Positions 16,793 to 24,610 of a stretch of DNA of 64,000 bases are shown one piece after another. The position numbers were made by a program, and so were the translations under genes. Below the pieces are notes generated by a model. That model was given only the letters and a program-made list of their open reading frames with translations. It made no database searches and was not told the DNA's origin. Position 1 is the first letter of the stretch; each line of letters opens with the position of its first letter. Location of the stretch: NCBI RefSeq assembly GCF_021129175.1, contig NZ_JAJOHV010000003.1, forward strand, positions 92,984-156,983, given 5' to 3'. Source of the DNA: Chromobacterium piscinae. GTDB lineage: Bacteria; Pseudomonadota; Gammaproteobacteria; Burkholderiales; Chromobacteriaceae.

Positions 16793-17629
16793 ATGAGTGC
16801 ATTGCAATTGACGCAGACGCAGTCCGATCTGCCTTACATCCACGGGTTTTCCGCCACCGAGCAGGCGAGGCTGGTGCGCCAGGCGCGCTTTTCCGAGGCG
16901 ATGGTGTACCGCGACGTCGATTTTTCCGGCGTGCAAAAGCTGCTGGAGGTCGGTTGCGGCGTGGGCGCGCAGACCGAGATTCTGCTGCGCCGCTTCCCAG
17001 AGGTGGACATCACCGGCCTGGATTTCAGCCAGCGGCAGCTGGCGGTGGCGCGCCAGCGCTTGCAAGGCAGCCCCGAGCACGGCAGGGCGACGCTGCTGCA
17101 CATGGACGCCGAGGATCTGGACTTCCCGCCCGCCAGCTTCGACGGCGCCTTCCTGTGCTGGATTCTCGAGCATGTGCATTCGCCGGAGCGCGTGCTGGCT
17201 GAAGTGAGGCGGGTGCTGAAGCCCGGCGCTAGGTTGTACGCGACGGAGGCGATGAACGCCACCTTCTTCCTGGCGCCGTATTCGGCCAATCTGCAAAAGT
17301 ACTGGATGGCTTTCAACGACCACCAGCTGTCGGTGGGCGGCGATCCCTTTGTCGGCGCCAAGCTGGGCAACATCCTGATGCGGCTTGGCTTCCGCCATGT
17401 GGAGACCAAGGTGAAAACCTGGCATCTGGACAGCCGCGAGCCGCACCGGCGCCAGCAGGTGCTGGATTACTGGACTGAGCTCTTGCTGTCCGCCGCCGAC
17501 CAGTTGATAGAAGCGGGCAGGGTGGATGCCGAGCTGGTCGAGTCAATGACAAAGGAATTGAGGTTGCTTAGGAGCGACCCGGAACTGGTATTCTTCTACA
17601 GCTTCATGCAGGCCAGTGCGGTGGTGTGA
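16793..17629 (+). CDS. SAM-dependent methyltransferase
   Basis: Class I methyltransferase of 278 residues. The SAM-binding motif I is LLEVGCGVGAQTEILL (about residues 49-64), with GLDFSQRQL as motif II, MDAEDLDFPPASFDGAF as the following acidic strand, and RVLKPGARL as a later strand. The start at ATG 16793 has GAGG eight bases upstream; ATG 16757 would add 12 residues but has a poorer ribosome site. The substrate is not evident. Both flanks are AT-rich while the gene itself is not. Confidence 0.82.
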   Translation: MSALQLTQTQSDLPYIHGFSATEQARLVRQARFSEAMVYRDVDFSGVQKLLEVGCGVGAQTEILLRRFPEVDITGLDFSQRQLAVARQRLQGSPEHGRATLLHMDAEDLDFPPASFDGAFLCWILEHVHSPERVLAEVRRVLKPGARLYATEAMNATFFLAPYSANLQKYWMAFNDHQLSVGGDPFVGAKLGNILMRLGFRHVETKVKTWHLDSREPHRRQQVLDYWTELLLSAADQLIEAGRVDAELVESMTKELRLLRSDPELVFFYSFMQASAVV

Positions 17630-17697
17630 AGGCTTATTATATTTAGTAGGACTACTTCGATTTTGTAGAAGTTTTTGCAATTTTTATATAACAAAAA

Positions 17698-17712
17698 ATT
17701 ACTAAAAGTAAT
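17698..17712. promoter_or_regulatory. Palindrome just upstream of cbs
   Basis: ATTACT-AAA-AGTAAT is a perfect palindrome 18 bp before the cbs start, inside a very AT-rich spacer (17630-17720). It is a candidate operator or mRNA leader hairpin. Confidence 0.4.
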
Positions 17713-17730
17713 TTTAAAATAGCCAGGAGT

Positions 17731-19107
17731 ATGGAAATGCAGGAAAATAGCGTTCTATCGTTGATCGGCAATACGCCGCTGGTCCGCGTCAGCCATCTGG
17801 ACACCGGCCCGTGCGAGTTGTATCTGAAGCTGGAAAGCCACAATCCGGGCGGCTCGATCAAGGACCGCATCGCGCTGACCATGATCGAGGCGGCCGAGCG
17901 CGACGGCAAACTGAAGCCCGGCGGCGCCATCATCGAGGCCACCGCGGGCAACACCGGGCTCGGCCTCGCGCTGGTGGCGGCGCAGAAGGGCTATCCACTG
18001 ACGCTGGTGGTGCCGGACAAAATGAGCCGGGAAAAGATTCTGCACCTGCAGGCGCTGGGCGCCCAAGTGGTGCTGACCCGCTCGGATGTCGGCAAGGGCC
18101 ACCCGGAGTATTACCAGGACATGGCGGCGCGCATCGCCAGCGAGACGCCGGGCGCTTACTACATCGACCAGTTCAACAATCCGGCCAATCCGCTGGCGCA
18201 CGAAACCACCACCGGACCAGAGATCTTCCGCCAGATGAACGGCGAAGTGGACGCGGTGGTGGTCGGCGTCGGCTCCAGTGGCACGCTGACCGGCCTGACC
18301 CGTTTCTTCCGCGCGCAATCGCCTGCCACCGCCTTTGTGCTGGCCGACCCGGTGGGCTCGGTGATGGCCGACTACGTCGAGACCGGCAGTTTCGGCCAGG
18401 CGGGCAGCTGGCTGATCGAGGGCATAGGCGAGGATTTCATCCCGCCGCTGACCGACCTGTCGATGGTGAAGCGCGCCTTCCGCATCAGCGACCAGGAAAG
18501 CTTCGACACAGCGCAGCAACTGCTGAGCAGCGAAGGCATTCTGGCCGGCTCGTCGTCCGGCGCGCTGCTGGCGGCGGCGTTGCGTTACTGCCGCGAGCAG
18601 ACTGAGCCCAAGCGGGTGGTGACGCTGGTGTGCGACAGCGGCAACAAGTATCTGTCCAAGATGTACAACCGCGACTGGCTGGTGGACCAGGGCATGCTGC
18701 GCCTGCCCGAGGTGGGCGGGCTGACCGACCTGATCGTCCGCCGCCATCAGGACGGCAGCACCGTGTCGTGCCATCCGGACGAGCCGCTCAACGTCGCCTA
18801 CCAGCGGATGCGGCTGCACGACGTGTCGCAGATGCCGGTGCTGGACGACGACAAGGTGGTTGGCGTGCTGGACGAGTGGGATCTGCTGCTGTCGGTGCAT
18901 GGCGAGCCGGAGAACTTCCGCCAGACCGTGGCCACGGCGATGAGCGGCCATGTGCGCACGCTGTCGCCGCAGGCCTCGCTGCAGGATCTGCTGCAGGTGT
19001 TCAACGACGGCCACATCGCGCTGATCGTCGACAAGGGACGCTATCTGGGCCTGATTACCCAGGCCGACCTGCTGTCGTTCTGGCGACGCCAGCCGCGCGC
19101 TGCTTAA
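17731..19107 (+). CDS. cbs: Cystathionine beta-synthase with C-terminal CBS domains
   Basis: PLP enzyme that joins homocysteine and serine to cystathionine (or acts on O-acetylserine). The protein has 458 residues. The fold type II core shows the PLP lysine Lys44 (GGSIKDR), EATAGNTGLGLA and GSSGTLTG. A pair of CBS regulatory modules follows (about 330-455: MRLHDVSQMPVLDDD and GHIALIVDKGRYLGLITQADLL). The long C-terminal module separates it from CysK. AGGAG precedes ATG 17731 closely; ATG 17737 is an equally spaced alternative. The gene for gamma-lyase follows after 59 bp. Confidence 0.9.
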   Translation: MEMQENSVLSLIGNTPLVRVSHLDTGPCELYLKLESHNPGGSIKDRIALTMIEAAERDGKLKPGGAIIEATAGNTGLGLALVAAQKGYPLTLVVPDKMSREKILHLQALGAQVVLTRSDVGKGHPEYYQDMAARIASETPGAYYIDQFNNPANPLAHETTTGPEIFRQMNGEVDAVVVGVGSSGTLTGLTRFFRAQSPATAFVLADPVGSVMADYVETGSFGQAGSWLIEGIGEDFIPPLTDLSMVKRAFRISDQESFDTAQQLLSSEGILAGSSSGALLAAALRYCREQTEPKRVVTLVCDSGNKYLSKMYNRDWLVDQGMLRLPEVGGLTDLIVRRHQDGSTVSCHPDEPLNVAYQRMRLHDVSQMPVLDDDKVVGVLDEWDLLLSVHGEPENFRQTVATAMSGHVRTLSPQASLQDLLQVFNDGHIALIVDKGRYLGLITQADLLSFWRRQPRAA

Positions 19108-19166
19108 ACCGATTTTCCGCCCCGGCGCCATGCGCCGGGGCGCATGATTTTGAGAAAGGATAAAAC

Positions 19167-20309
19167 ATGACCGATTTCCACACCCTGGCCGTGACCGCAG
19201 GCGCCCACGAGGACCCGTTCGGCGCGGTGATGCCGCCGATCTACGCGACCTCCACCTACCGCCAGAGCGCGCCGGGCGAACATACCGGCTATGAGTATTC
19301 CCGCTCGCAGAACCCGACTCGCGAAGCGCTGGAGCGGGCGGTGGCCGAACTGGAGGGCGGCGCCCGCGGCTACGCCTTCGGTTCCGGCCTGGCGGCGATT
19401 TCCACCGTGCTGGAGCTGCTGCCGGCCGGCAGCCACCTGATCGCGGTCAACGACCTGTATGGCGGCACCTACCGCCTGTTCGAGAAGGTGCGCAAGGCCA
19501 GCGCCAATCTGGAAGTGACCTATGTCGCCTCCGAGGACAGCGCCGCGCTGGAGGCCGCGATCCGGCCGAACACGCGGATGATCTGGGTGGAAACGCCGTC
19601 CAATCCGCTGAACCAGCTGGTGGATCTGCAGCAGGTGTCCGCCATCGCCCGCCGCCACGGCTTGATCGGTGTGGTCGACAACACCTTCGCCTCGCCGGTC
19701 AACCAGCGGCCGCTGGACTTCGGCTTCGACATCGTCGTCCACTCCGCCACCAAGTACCTGAACGGCCATTCCGACGTGGTGGCCGGCGTGGCCGTGGTCA
19801 GCCGCGACAAGCCGGAGCTGGCCGAGCAGCTGGCTTTCCTACACAACGCGGTGGGCGCCATCCTGGACGCCTTCCCCAGCTTCCTGGTGCTGCGCGGCCT
19901 GCGCACGCTGGCGCTGCGCATCGAGCAGCACAACCGCAACGGCCTGGCCATCGCGCGCTGGCTGGAAGCACAGCCTTGGGTGGAGAAAGTGCTGTATCCG
20001 GGCTTGGAGAGCCATCCGCAGCATGAGCTGGCGCGCCGCCAGATGCAGGGCTACGGCGGCATCGTGTCGTTCTACCTGAAGGGAGACGTCAAGGCCTTCC
20101 TGTCCAGGCTGAAACTGTTCACGCTGGCCGAGAGCCTGGGCGGCGTCGAGAGTCTGGTCTGCCTGCCGGCGGCGATGACCCATGCGTCGATTCCGGCGGA
20201 GCGCCGCGCGGCGCTGGGCATACACGACAACCTGATCCGCCTCTCGGTCGGCGTCGAGGGCGAAGCGGCGCTGATCGCGGACCTGGAGCGGGCGCAGCGG
20301 GACAGCTGA
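19167..20309 (+). CDS. Cystathionine gamma-lyase/synthase family PLP enzyme
   Basis: Trans-sulfuration enzyme of 380 residues. It has the PLP lysine Lys196 in SATKYLNGHSD, the YSRSQNPTREALE phosphate-cup motif and DNTFASP. Position after cbs indicates a gamma-lyase that cleaves cystathionine to cysteine, 2-oxobutyrate and ammonia (MccB/CGL); the MetB-type synthase reaction cannot be excluded from motifs alone. AAAGGA precedes ATG 19167. ridA follows 59 bp later, which fits, because these enzymes release reactive enamine products. Confidence 0.88.
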   Translation: MTDFHTLAVTAGAHEDPFGAVMPPIYATSTYRQSAPGEHTGYEYSRSQNPTREALERAVAELEGGARGYAFGSGLAAISTVLELLPAGSHLIAVNDLYGGTYRLFEKVRKASANLEVTYVASEDSAALEAAIRPNTRMIWVETPSNPLNQLVDLQQVSAIARRHGLIGVVDNTFASPVNQRPLDFGFDIVVHSATKYLNGHSDVVAGVAVVSRDKPELAEQLAFLHNAVGAILDAFPSFLVLRGLRTLALRIEQHNRNGLAIARWLEAQPWVEKVLYPGLESHPQHELARRQMQGYGGIVSFYLKGDVKAFLSRLKLFTLAESLGGVESLVCLPAAMTHASIPAERRAALGIHDNLIRLSVGVEGEAALIADLERAQRDS

Positions 20310-20368
20310 GCGCTTTATCGCTAGAATCAGCCGTCATGCCCACCCACTCATCCAATAAGGAGAACGAT

Positions 20369-20716
20369 ATGAGCATTTACCGTCACAAGCAGGGCGCCCG
20401 CCTGGCCGAAGCCGTGGTCACCAATGGCCTGATCTTCCTGGCGGGCCAGGTGCCGGAAAACACCGACGCCGACGCGCGCGGCCAGACCGAGAATGTGCTC
20501 GCTCAGATCGATGCCCTGCTGGCAGAGCTGGATTCGGACAAGAGCAAGATCGTCGACGTCACCATTTTCCTGGCCAACTTGGCCGATTACGACGCGATGA
20601 ACGCCGCCTGGGACGCCTGGGTGCCGGCCGGCAACGTGCCCGCCCGCGCCACGGTGGAAGCCAAGCTGGCGAATCCGGCGTGGAAAGTGGAAATCAAACT
20701 GGTGGCCGCGCGCTGA
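20369..20716 (+). CDS. ridA: RidA family 2-iminobutanoate/2-iminopropanoate deaminase
   Basis: Small trimeric enzyme of the YjgF/YER057c/UK114 family, 115 residues, which hydrolyses reactive imines formed by PLP enzymes. The family segments are GLIFLAGQVPENT, DVTIFLANLADYDAMN, and the C-terminal PARATVEAKLANPAWKVEI with the Arg that binds the imine carboxylate. ATG 20369 follows AAGGAG; an ATG at 20336 is too far upstream. Its place behind cbs and the gamma-lyase suggests it clears the 2-iminobutanoate released by that enzyme. Confidence 0.9.
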   Translation: MSIYRHKQGARLAEAVVTNGLIFLAGQVPENTDADARGQTENVLAQIDALLAELDSDKSKIVDVTIFLANLADYDAMNAAWDAWVPAGNVPARATVEAKLANPAWKVEIKLVAAR

Positions 20717-20774
20717 TCAGCCGCGCAGTCCTGCCGGGGGATTGACGGCGGCGACGCCGTTCCCGTTGGATTCG

Positions 20775-20816
20775 AAAGCCCGGAGCCTGCATCGCAGGTT
20801 CCGGGCTTTTTCATTT
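20775..20816 (+). terminator. Terminator after ridA
   Basis: AAAGCCCGGAGCCTGC pairs with GCAGGTTCCGGGCTTT around loop ATC (one G-T wobble), followed by TTTTCATTT. Confidence 0.9.
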
Positions 20817-20983
20817 GGTCAGCGCACCTGTTGATCCCGGGCGGTTGACAGTCGTCTTCCATTTTCTCTTTGCCGCAGCGGCGCGCCCAGCTGGATTTGA
20901 TTGGGTTATGGAAACATTCCTAAGTAATTTCAATTAGTTATTTTGCAATTGAAACGTCATTTTGTCTTCGCTAGAACGGATAC

Positions 20984-21026
20984 AGGCGCTTCATTCAGGC
21001 CGTAGGCATGAATGGGCGCCTTTTTC
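20984..21026 (+). promoter_or_regulatory. Terminator-like hairpin in the leader of the CXXCH protein gene
   Basis: AGGCGC plus CATTCA pair with TGAATG plus GCGCCT (short internal loop), followed by TTTTTCAT, 54 bp upstream of the start codon. The position suggests transcription attenuation or a short leader RNA. Confidence 0.5.
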
Positions 21027-21079
21027 ATATCCGGCTGTTTGATTTTCCGGCCGGGAAGACTTCCAGGGAGATAAGCACA

Positions 21080-22675
21080 ATGTTCATCCTCAAACCGATT
21101 GCCGTCGCATCGATTCCGCTTGTCGCGTTGCTGGCCAGCGGCGCCAGCCAGGCGCAAAACGCGCTTCCCGTCGACGCGGCGCCGACCTGTACGGTGACGC
21201 CGGGCATGTTCCAGAGCTGGTTCCTGCTCGACCGGGTGACGCCCAACGGCGCGGTCACGCCGGCCAACAGCGTCAAGTTCAACCACGACACCGTCAATCC
21301 GCCGGCCAGCAACAAGACCATCAATTGCAATTTCTACCAATGGTCGCAGCGGATGTTTCTGTGGCTGACGTCCTCGCCGATGCGCATGTACGGCGGCAAC
21401 GGCACGGTGATGGACTCGGTGGCGTTCTACAGCGTGCTGGATAGCGACGATGGCAAGGCGCGCTGCCTGGTCAACCGCGAACTGGGGGTGAACACCTGCG
21501 GCGGCAAGCCGGCCTCGGTGTTCAACATCAGGGTGAACAAGCCGCGCTTCGACAAGACCGATACAGTAGACAATGACAGCGCGGTCAACCAGGCTGACGG
21601 CAGCGGGCCGAAGCAGGCGGACGGCGCGGCCTTGATGGCGCAGGGCGGCAAGATGGTCTACTACACTATCCTGGTCAACGACGTGTACGCTTTTTTCGCC
21701 TCAGCCAGCGGCACCAAGAACCCCAGGCTGCGTTTTCCAACCACCCAGGCCGAGCTCGACAAGGTGCTGGCCTGGGCCAAGCAGCACCATCATCAGGTGC
21801 CGGACGCCGATGCGCTGGCGCTGGAGCTGAAGGCTTCCTGGGTGGACGCCGGCGGCTTGGACACCAACCACTACATCACCACCGTGGGCGAGATTCCGGT
21901 GTTCGATACCCGCGATCCGCAGAAATGGGTGCAAACCGGCAGCCGCCAGGCATTGCTGGCGCTGGTGGGCTTGCATGTGGTCGGCAGCGCGGCCGGGCAT
22001 CCGGAAATGATCTGGGCCACCTATGAGCACGACAACAACTCGCCCAACGGCGCTTATTCCTATGTCAACGCCAGGGGCGCGACGGTGGCGGTGCAGCAGG
22101 AAGTGCCGCGCGGCATGCTGTTTTCGGCCAATGGCGCGACCGGGCCGTTCAACGTCCAGCACATGTACGTCGATCCGGATGCCAGCCCGCTGACGATCAA
22201 GGCCAGCACCGGGCAAACCATCTCGCCCAGCGATACCTTGCGCACCTTCCCCTGGGGCGTGTCCGCGGCCTTGCCGATACAGCCGGCGCAAAGCGCGGCG
22301 CAGGCCAACAGCGAGGTGATTTCGATCAACAGCAGCGTGCGCAGCCTGCTGAAGCAGGGCGACATCCGGCGCAACTATTTGTTGATCGGCGCCACCTGGA
22401 CCAATGGCGGCAACGATCCCTACAACCCATTCCAGCCGGTAGGCGGCAACAACCAGCCCAATCATGTCGGCGGCAACGCGCTGGCCAATTCGACGATGGA
22501 AACCTACGTCACCCTGGGCAACAAGCTGTACAACTGCTTTTCCTGCCACAACGTCGGCAAGGCCACCAACACCAATGTCAAGGCCACGGTGGGCGTCAGC
22601 CACATCTACGAGAGCATCAAGCCGTTCACCGATCCCAAGCTGAACCAGCTGTGGGAGCGCGCTTTGACCAAGTGA
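21080..22675 (+). CDS. Exported protein with a single C-terminal CXXCH haem motif
   Basis: The protein has 531 residues with an N-terminal signal peptide (about 1-25, cleaved near ASQAQ). Cys486-x-x-Cys489-His490 (CFSCH) near the C-terminus is a c-type haem attachment site, so it is probably a periplasmic or secreted cytochrome-like protein. The rest is a large domain rich in Asn, Gly and aromatic residues that I cannot assign; a MYGGNGTVMDSVAFYSVL segment lies near residue 100. GGGAGA precedes ATG 21080. It stands alone between two terminators, with no cytochrome-assembly or oxidase genes beside it. Confidence 0.72.
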   Translation: MFILKPIAVASIPLVALLASGASQAQNALPVDAAPTCTVTPGMFQSWFLLDRVTPNGAVTPANSVKFNHDTVNPPASNKTINCNFYQWSQRMFLWLTSSPMRMYGGNGTVMDSVAFYSVLDSDDGKARCLVNRELGVNTCGGKPASVFNIRVNKPRFDKTDTVDNDSAVNQADGSGPKQADGAALMAQGGKMVYYTILVNDVYAFFASASGTKNPRLRFPTTQAELDKVLAWAKQHHHQVPDADALALELKASWVDAGGLDTNHYITTVGEIPVFDTRDPQKWVQTGSRQALLALVGLHVVGSAAGHPEMIWATYEHDNNSPNGAYSYVNARGATVAVQQEVPRGMLFSANGATGPFNVQHMYVDPDASPLTIKASTGQTISPSDTLRTFPWGVSAALPIQPAQSAAQANSEVISINSSVRSLLKQGDIRRNYLLIGATWTNGGNDPYNPFQPVGGNNQPNHVGGNALANSTMETYVTLGNKLYNCFSCHNVGKATNTNVKATVGVSHIYESIKPFTDPKLNQLWERALTK

Positions 22676-22686
22676 GCGCGTAGCCG

Positions 22687-22717
22687 CGGCGCGGTCCGGA
22701 CGGGCCGCGCCGTTTTT
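22687..22717 (+). terminator. Terminator after the CXXCH protein gene
   Basis: CGGCGCGG and CCGCGCCG form an 8-bp stem with a 10-nt loop, followed by TTTTTATT. Confidence 0.8.
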
Positions 22718-22751
22718 ATTCCGGCATCTGGAAGGACGCCATCCGCGCGGC

Positions 22752-23015
22752 TCATTGCGGCGGAGGCGGCTTGCCGTTCGGCGGCGGAGGAGGATGGTCG
22801 GGCACCGCGGCCATCCGGGCCGGCATCATCTTGCACTTGCCGGTCATTTTTTCGCCGCGGGGCGTGGTGAACGACACGGCGTCGCCGGCTTGCTTGCCGT
22901 TGCAGGCCTGGAACGCCTCGTCGGGCGGCACGCGCTGGTGGTCCGGAGCGGGGGCGGCCTGGATCGATGCCGCGGCCAGCAAGGCCGACAGGAGCGGCGG
23001 AATGGCGATGCGCAT
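22752..23015 (-). CDS. Small exported protein with two cysteines and a Pro-rich tail
   Basis: The protein has 87 residues with a signal peptide (about 1-20). The mature part reads PPDEAFQACNGKQAGDAVSF, then TPRGEKMTGKC, and ends in a proline-rich tail. The two Cys could form one disulfide. The PPxEA..AC.GK..G pattern recurs in small exported proteins of Proteobacteria, as far as I recall, with no known role. ATG 23015 follows AGGAG; an earlier in-frame codon at 23042 is less likely. Confidence 0.65.
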   Translation of the reverse strand: MRIAIPPLLSALLAAASIQAAPAPDHQRVPPDEAFQACNGKQAGDAVSFTTPRGEKMTGKCKMMPARMAAVPDHPPPPPNGKPPPPQ

Positions 23016-23289
23016 GGAGCGTCTCCTGGGAAGATGTTTCACGATAGGCGGACGTTTGCATGAAGAACAAGACGACTCCTGATCTTCCGAACAGTTTTTG
23101 TCTGATTTTTTACTTTAAAAACATCATATAAGTAAATGTAATTCTTTGATTTTTTATTGAAAATTCAATGAATTGGACCTTGTCGGCAAATTTGAATCGC
23201 AGATTTTCGACCGCTAAGACTATTGGTATGCGTTTGGTATTGACGGCGCAGTGAACCGAAACCGCATTCCCAGCAAGGAGAGTCCAGCC
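23016..23289 (+). other. AT-rich intergenic region
   Basis: This 274-bp divergent spacer contains a strongly AT-rich part (about 23095-23195) with several candidate -10 elements such as CATATAAGT. No gene was found in it. It probably holds the promoters of the small exported protein and of the pair at 23290. Confidence 0.5.
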
Positions 23290-23964
23290 ATGCAGTCGAA
23301 ATCCGCAATCATTCTGGCGGCCGCGCTCGGCCTGGCCGCCATCGCCGCGGGCTCCGCATATGCGCAACCGCTTCCCGCCCCAGGCGCGGTCCAGGAGCGG
23401 GGCATCGCCGACGCCGCCCGCCAGGGCCTGGCCGGCTTCGTCAAGCAGAACCTGGCCGAGTACGGCGTCCGCCTGCCGGATGGCTTTCCGCTTTCGGTGG
23501 CGGATGGGCGGGAACTGGCCTCGCTGCGGCTGGGCCGGGGATTTCCGGTGTACAGCGTGAATCCGCAGCGCCTGCTGGCCGCCGATGCCGACCTGAGCGG
23601 CTTGATGGCACCCACCGGCAGCTGGCGCTTCGTCGTGTTGTCCGGGGCGAGGCCGGTGGGGCTGGTGACCGTGGAGAAGATGGATGGCCGCTGGCAAGCC
23701 ATCTCCTTTGGCGCGGCCGAGCTGGCCCGCAATGTCGAGGCCGCGCAAGCCGGCCACGGCGGCCAGACCCGTTTCTTGCGCGTCTACCAGGCTCAGTCCG
23801 ATTTTCTGGAGGTGGCGCAGACGGACGGCAAGCCGCGATTCGCCGCGCTGATGTCGGCGCGGGAGAGGCTGTCGCTGAAGCAGCAGCCGGCGCTGCTGGA
23901 CGGCGCGGACCTGATCGAACCGCTGCGCGCCGCGGTGCGCGCCGGCCTGGCTAGTTTCCGTTGA
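23290..23964 (+). CDS. Exported protein of unknown function paired with the protease gene
   Basis: The protein has 224 residues with a signal peptide (about 1-26, ending GSAYAQ). The mature part is alpha/beta-like with no cysteines and no recognisable motif: GFPVYSVNPQRLL, WRFVVLSGARPVGLVTVEK and YQAQSDFLEVAQ are typical stretches. AAGGAG precedes ATG 23290. The protease gene follows 13 bp later with its own strong ribosome site, so the two are surely co-transcribed. A role as a protease inhibitor, chaperone or substrate is possible but not shown. Confidence 0.68.
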   Translation: MQSKSAIILAAALGLAAIAAGSAYAQPLPAPGAVQERGIADAARQGLAGFVKQNLAEYGVRLPDGFPLSVADGRELASLRLGRGFPVYSVNPQRLLAADADLSGLMAPTGSWRFVVLSGARPVGLVTVEKMDGRWQAISFGAAELARNVEAAQAGHGGQTRFLRVYQAQSDFLEVAQTDGKPRFAALMSARERLSLKQQPALLDGADLIEPLRAAVRAGLASFR

Positions 23965-23977
23965 GGAGGGCGTGAAC

Positions 23978-24562
23978 ATGAACAAGCGCTTGAACGCGAT
24001 GATCCTGGCCTCGGCCCTGTCGGCGTCGGCGGCGGTCGCGCTGGCGGACAGCAAGGTGCTGAATGTGCCGCTGACCACGCAGGAGCACAGCCAATGGTGC
24101 TGGGCCGGCTCCAGCAAGGCGGTGCTGGGCCTGTACAACAAGACGCCCACCCAGTGCGCGATCGTCAACTGGGCCTTCGGCATCAATTACGCCTGCGGCA
24201 ATAGCAATTTCAACTGGAACAGCTATGCCAACCAGCCCAACGACATGTTCGGCAGCAACGGCAGCCTGCAGGGCATCCTGAAGAACTGGGGCGTGCCCAA
24301 CACCGCGGTGTACGACTACCTGTCCTGGACCCACGTGCTGCAGGACATCCAGGCCAACCGCCCCTTCGTGATCCGTTACGGCTGGACCAATGGCGGCGGC
24401 CACTTCATCGTCGGCCGCGGCTATCAGACCGGCAGCGGCAATTACCTGTACATGATGAACCCGTGGCCGGGCGAGGGGATGACCTACGCCTCGTACAACA
24501 GCGTGGTGTCGGCCAGCGATCACGATTGGACCCACACGCTGAGGATGAGCGTCAGCCCCTGA
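23978..24562 (+). CDS. Exported papain-like cysteine protease (AvrRpt2/C70-like)
   Basis: The protein has 194 residues with a signal peptide (about 1-24). The mature part has the papain-like catalytic set in the expected order: Gln35 (oxyanion), Cys41 in QEHSQWCWAGSS, His142 in GGGHFIVGRGY and Asn161 in MMNPWPG. The QxxxxWCW/GGHF/NPxP pattern resembles the AvrRpt2 (peptidase C70) and C39-like groups. GAGGAGGG precedes ATG 23978; the GTG at 23972 is too close to it. It follows the exported protein gene at 23290 in one operon. The likely targets are extracellular or periplasmic proteins. Confidence 0.75.
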   Translation: MNKRLNAMILASALSASAAVALADSKVLNVPLTTQEHSQWCWAGSSKAVLGLYNKTPTQCAIVNWAFGINYACGNSNFNWNSYANQPNDMFGSNGSLQGILKNWGVPNTAVYDYLSWTHVLQDIQANRPFVIRYGWTNGGGHFIVGRGYQTGSGNYLYMMNPWPGEGMTYASYNSVVSASDHDWTHTLRMSVSP

Positions 24563-24581
24563 ACGGGAATGCGGATGCGAG

Positions 24582-24606
24582 AACGGCGGGCCGAGCCCGC
24601 CGTTTG
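24582..24606. terminator. Hairpin between the protease gene and miaA
   Basis: AACGGCGGGC and GCCCGCCGTT form a perfect 10-bp stem with a 3-nt loop, between convergent genes. The T-run is short. Confidence 0.7.
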
Positions 24607-24610
24607 CCGT

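Larger units (their letters stand above)
20717..21079 (+). other. Intergenic region: terminator, AT-rich promoter zone, leader hairpin
   Basis: This 363-bp gap holds the ridA terminator (20775-20816), an AT-rich zone (20895-20965) likely to contain the promoter of the next gene, and a second terminator-like hairpin (20984-21026) in the leader of that gene. No coding frame was found. Confidence 0.6.
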
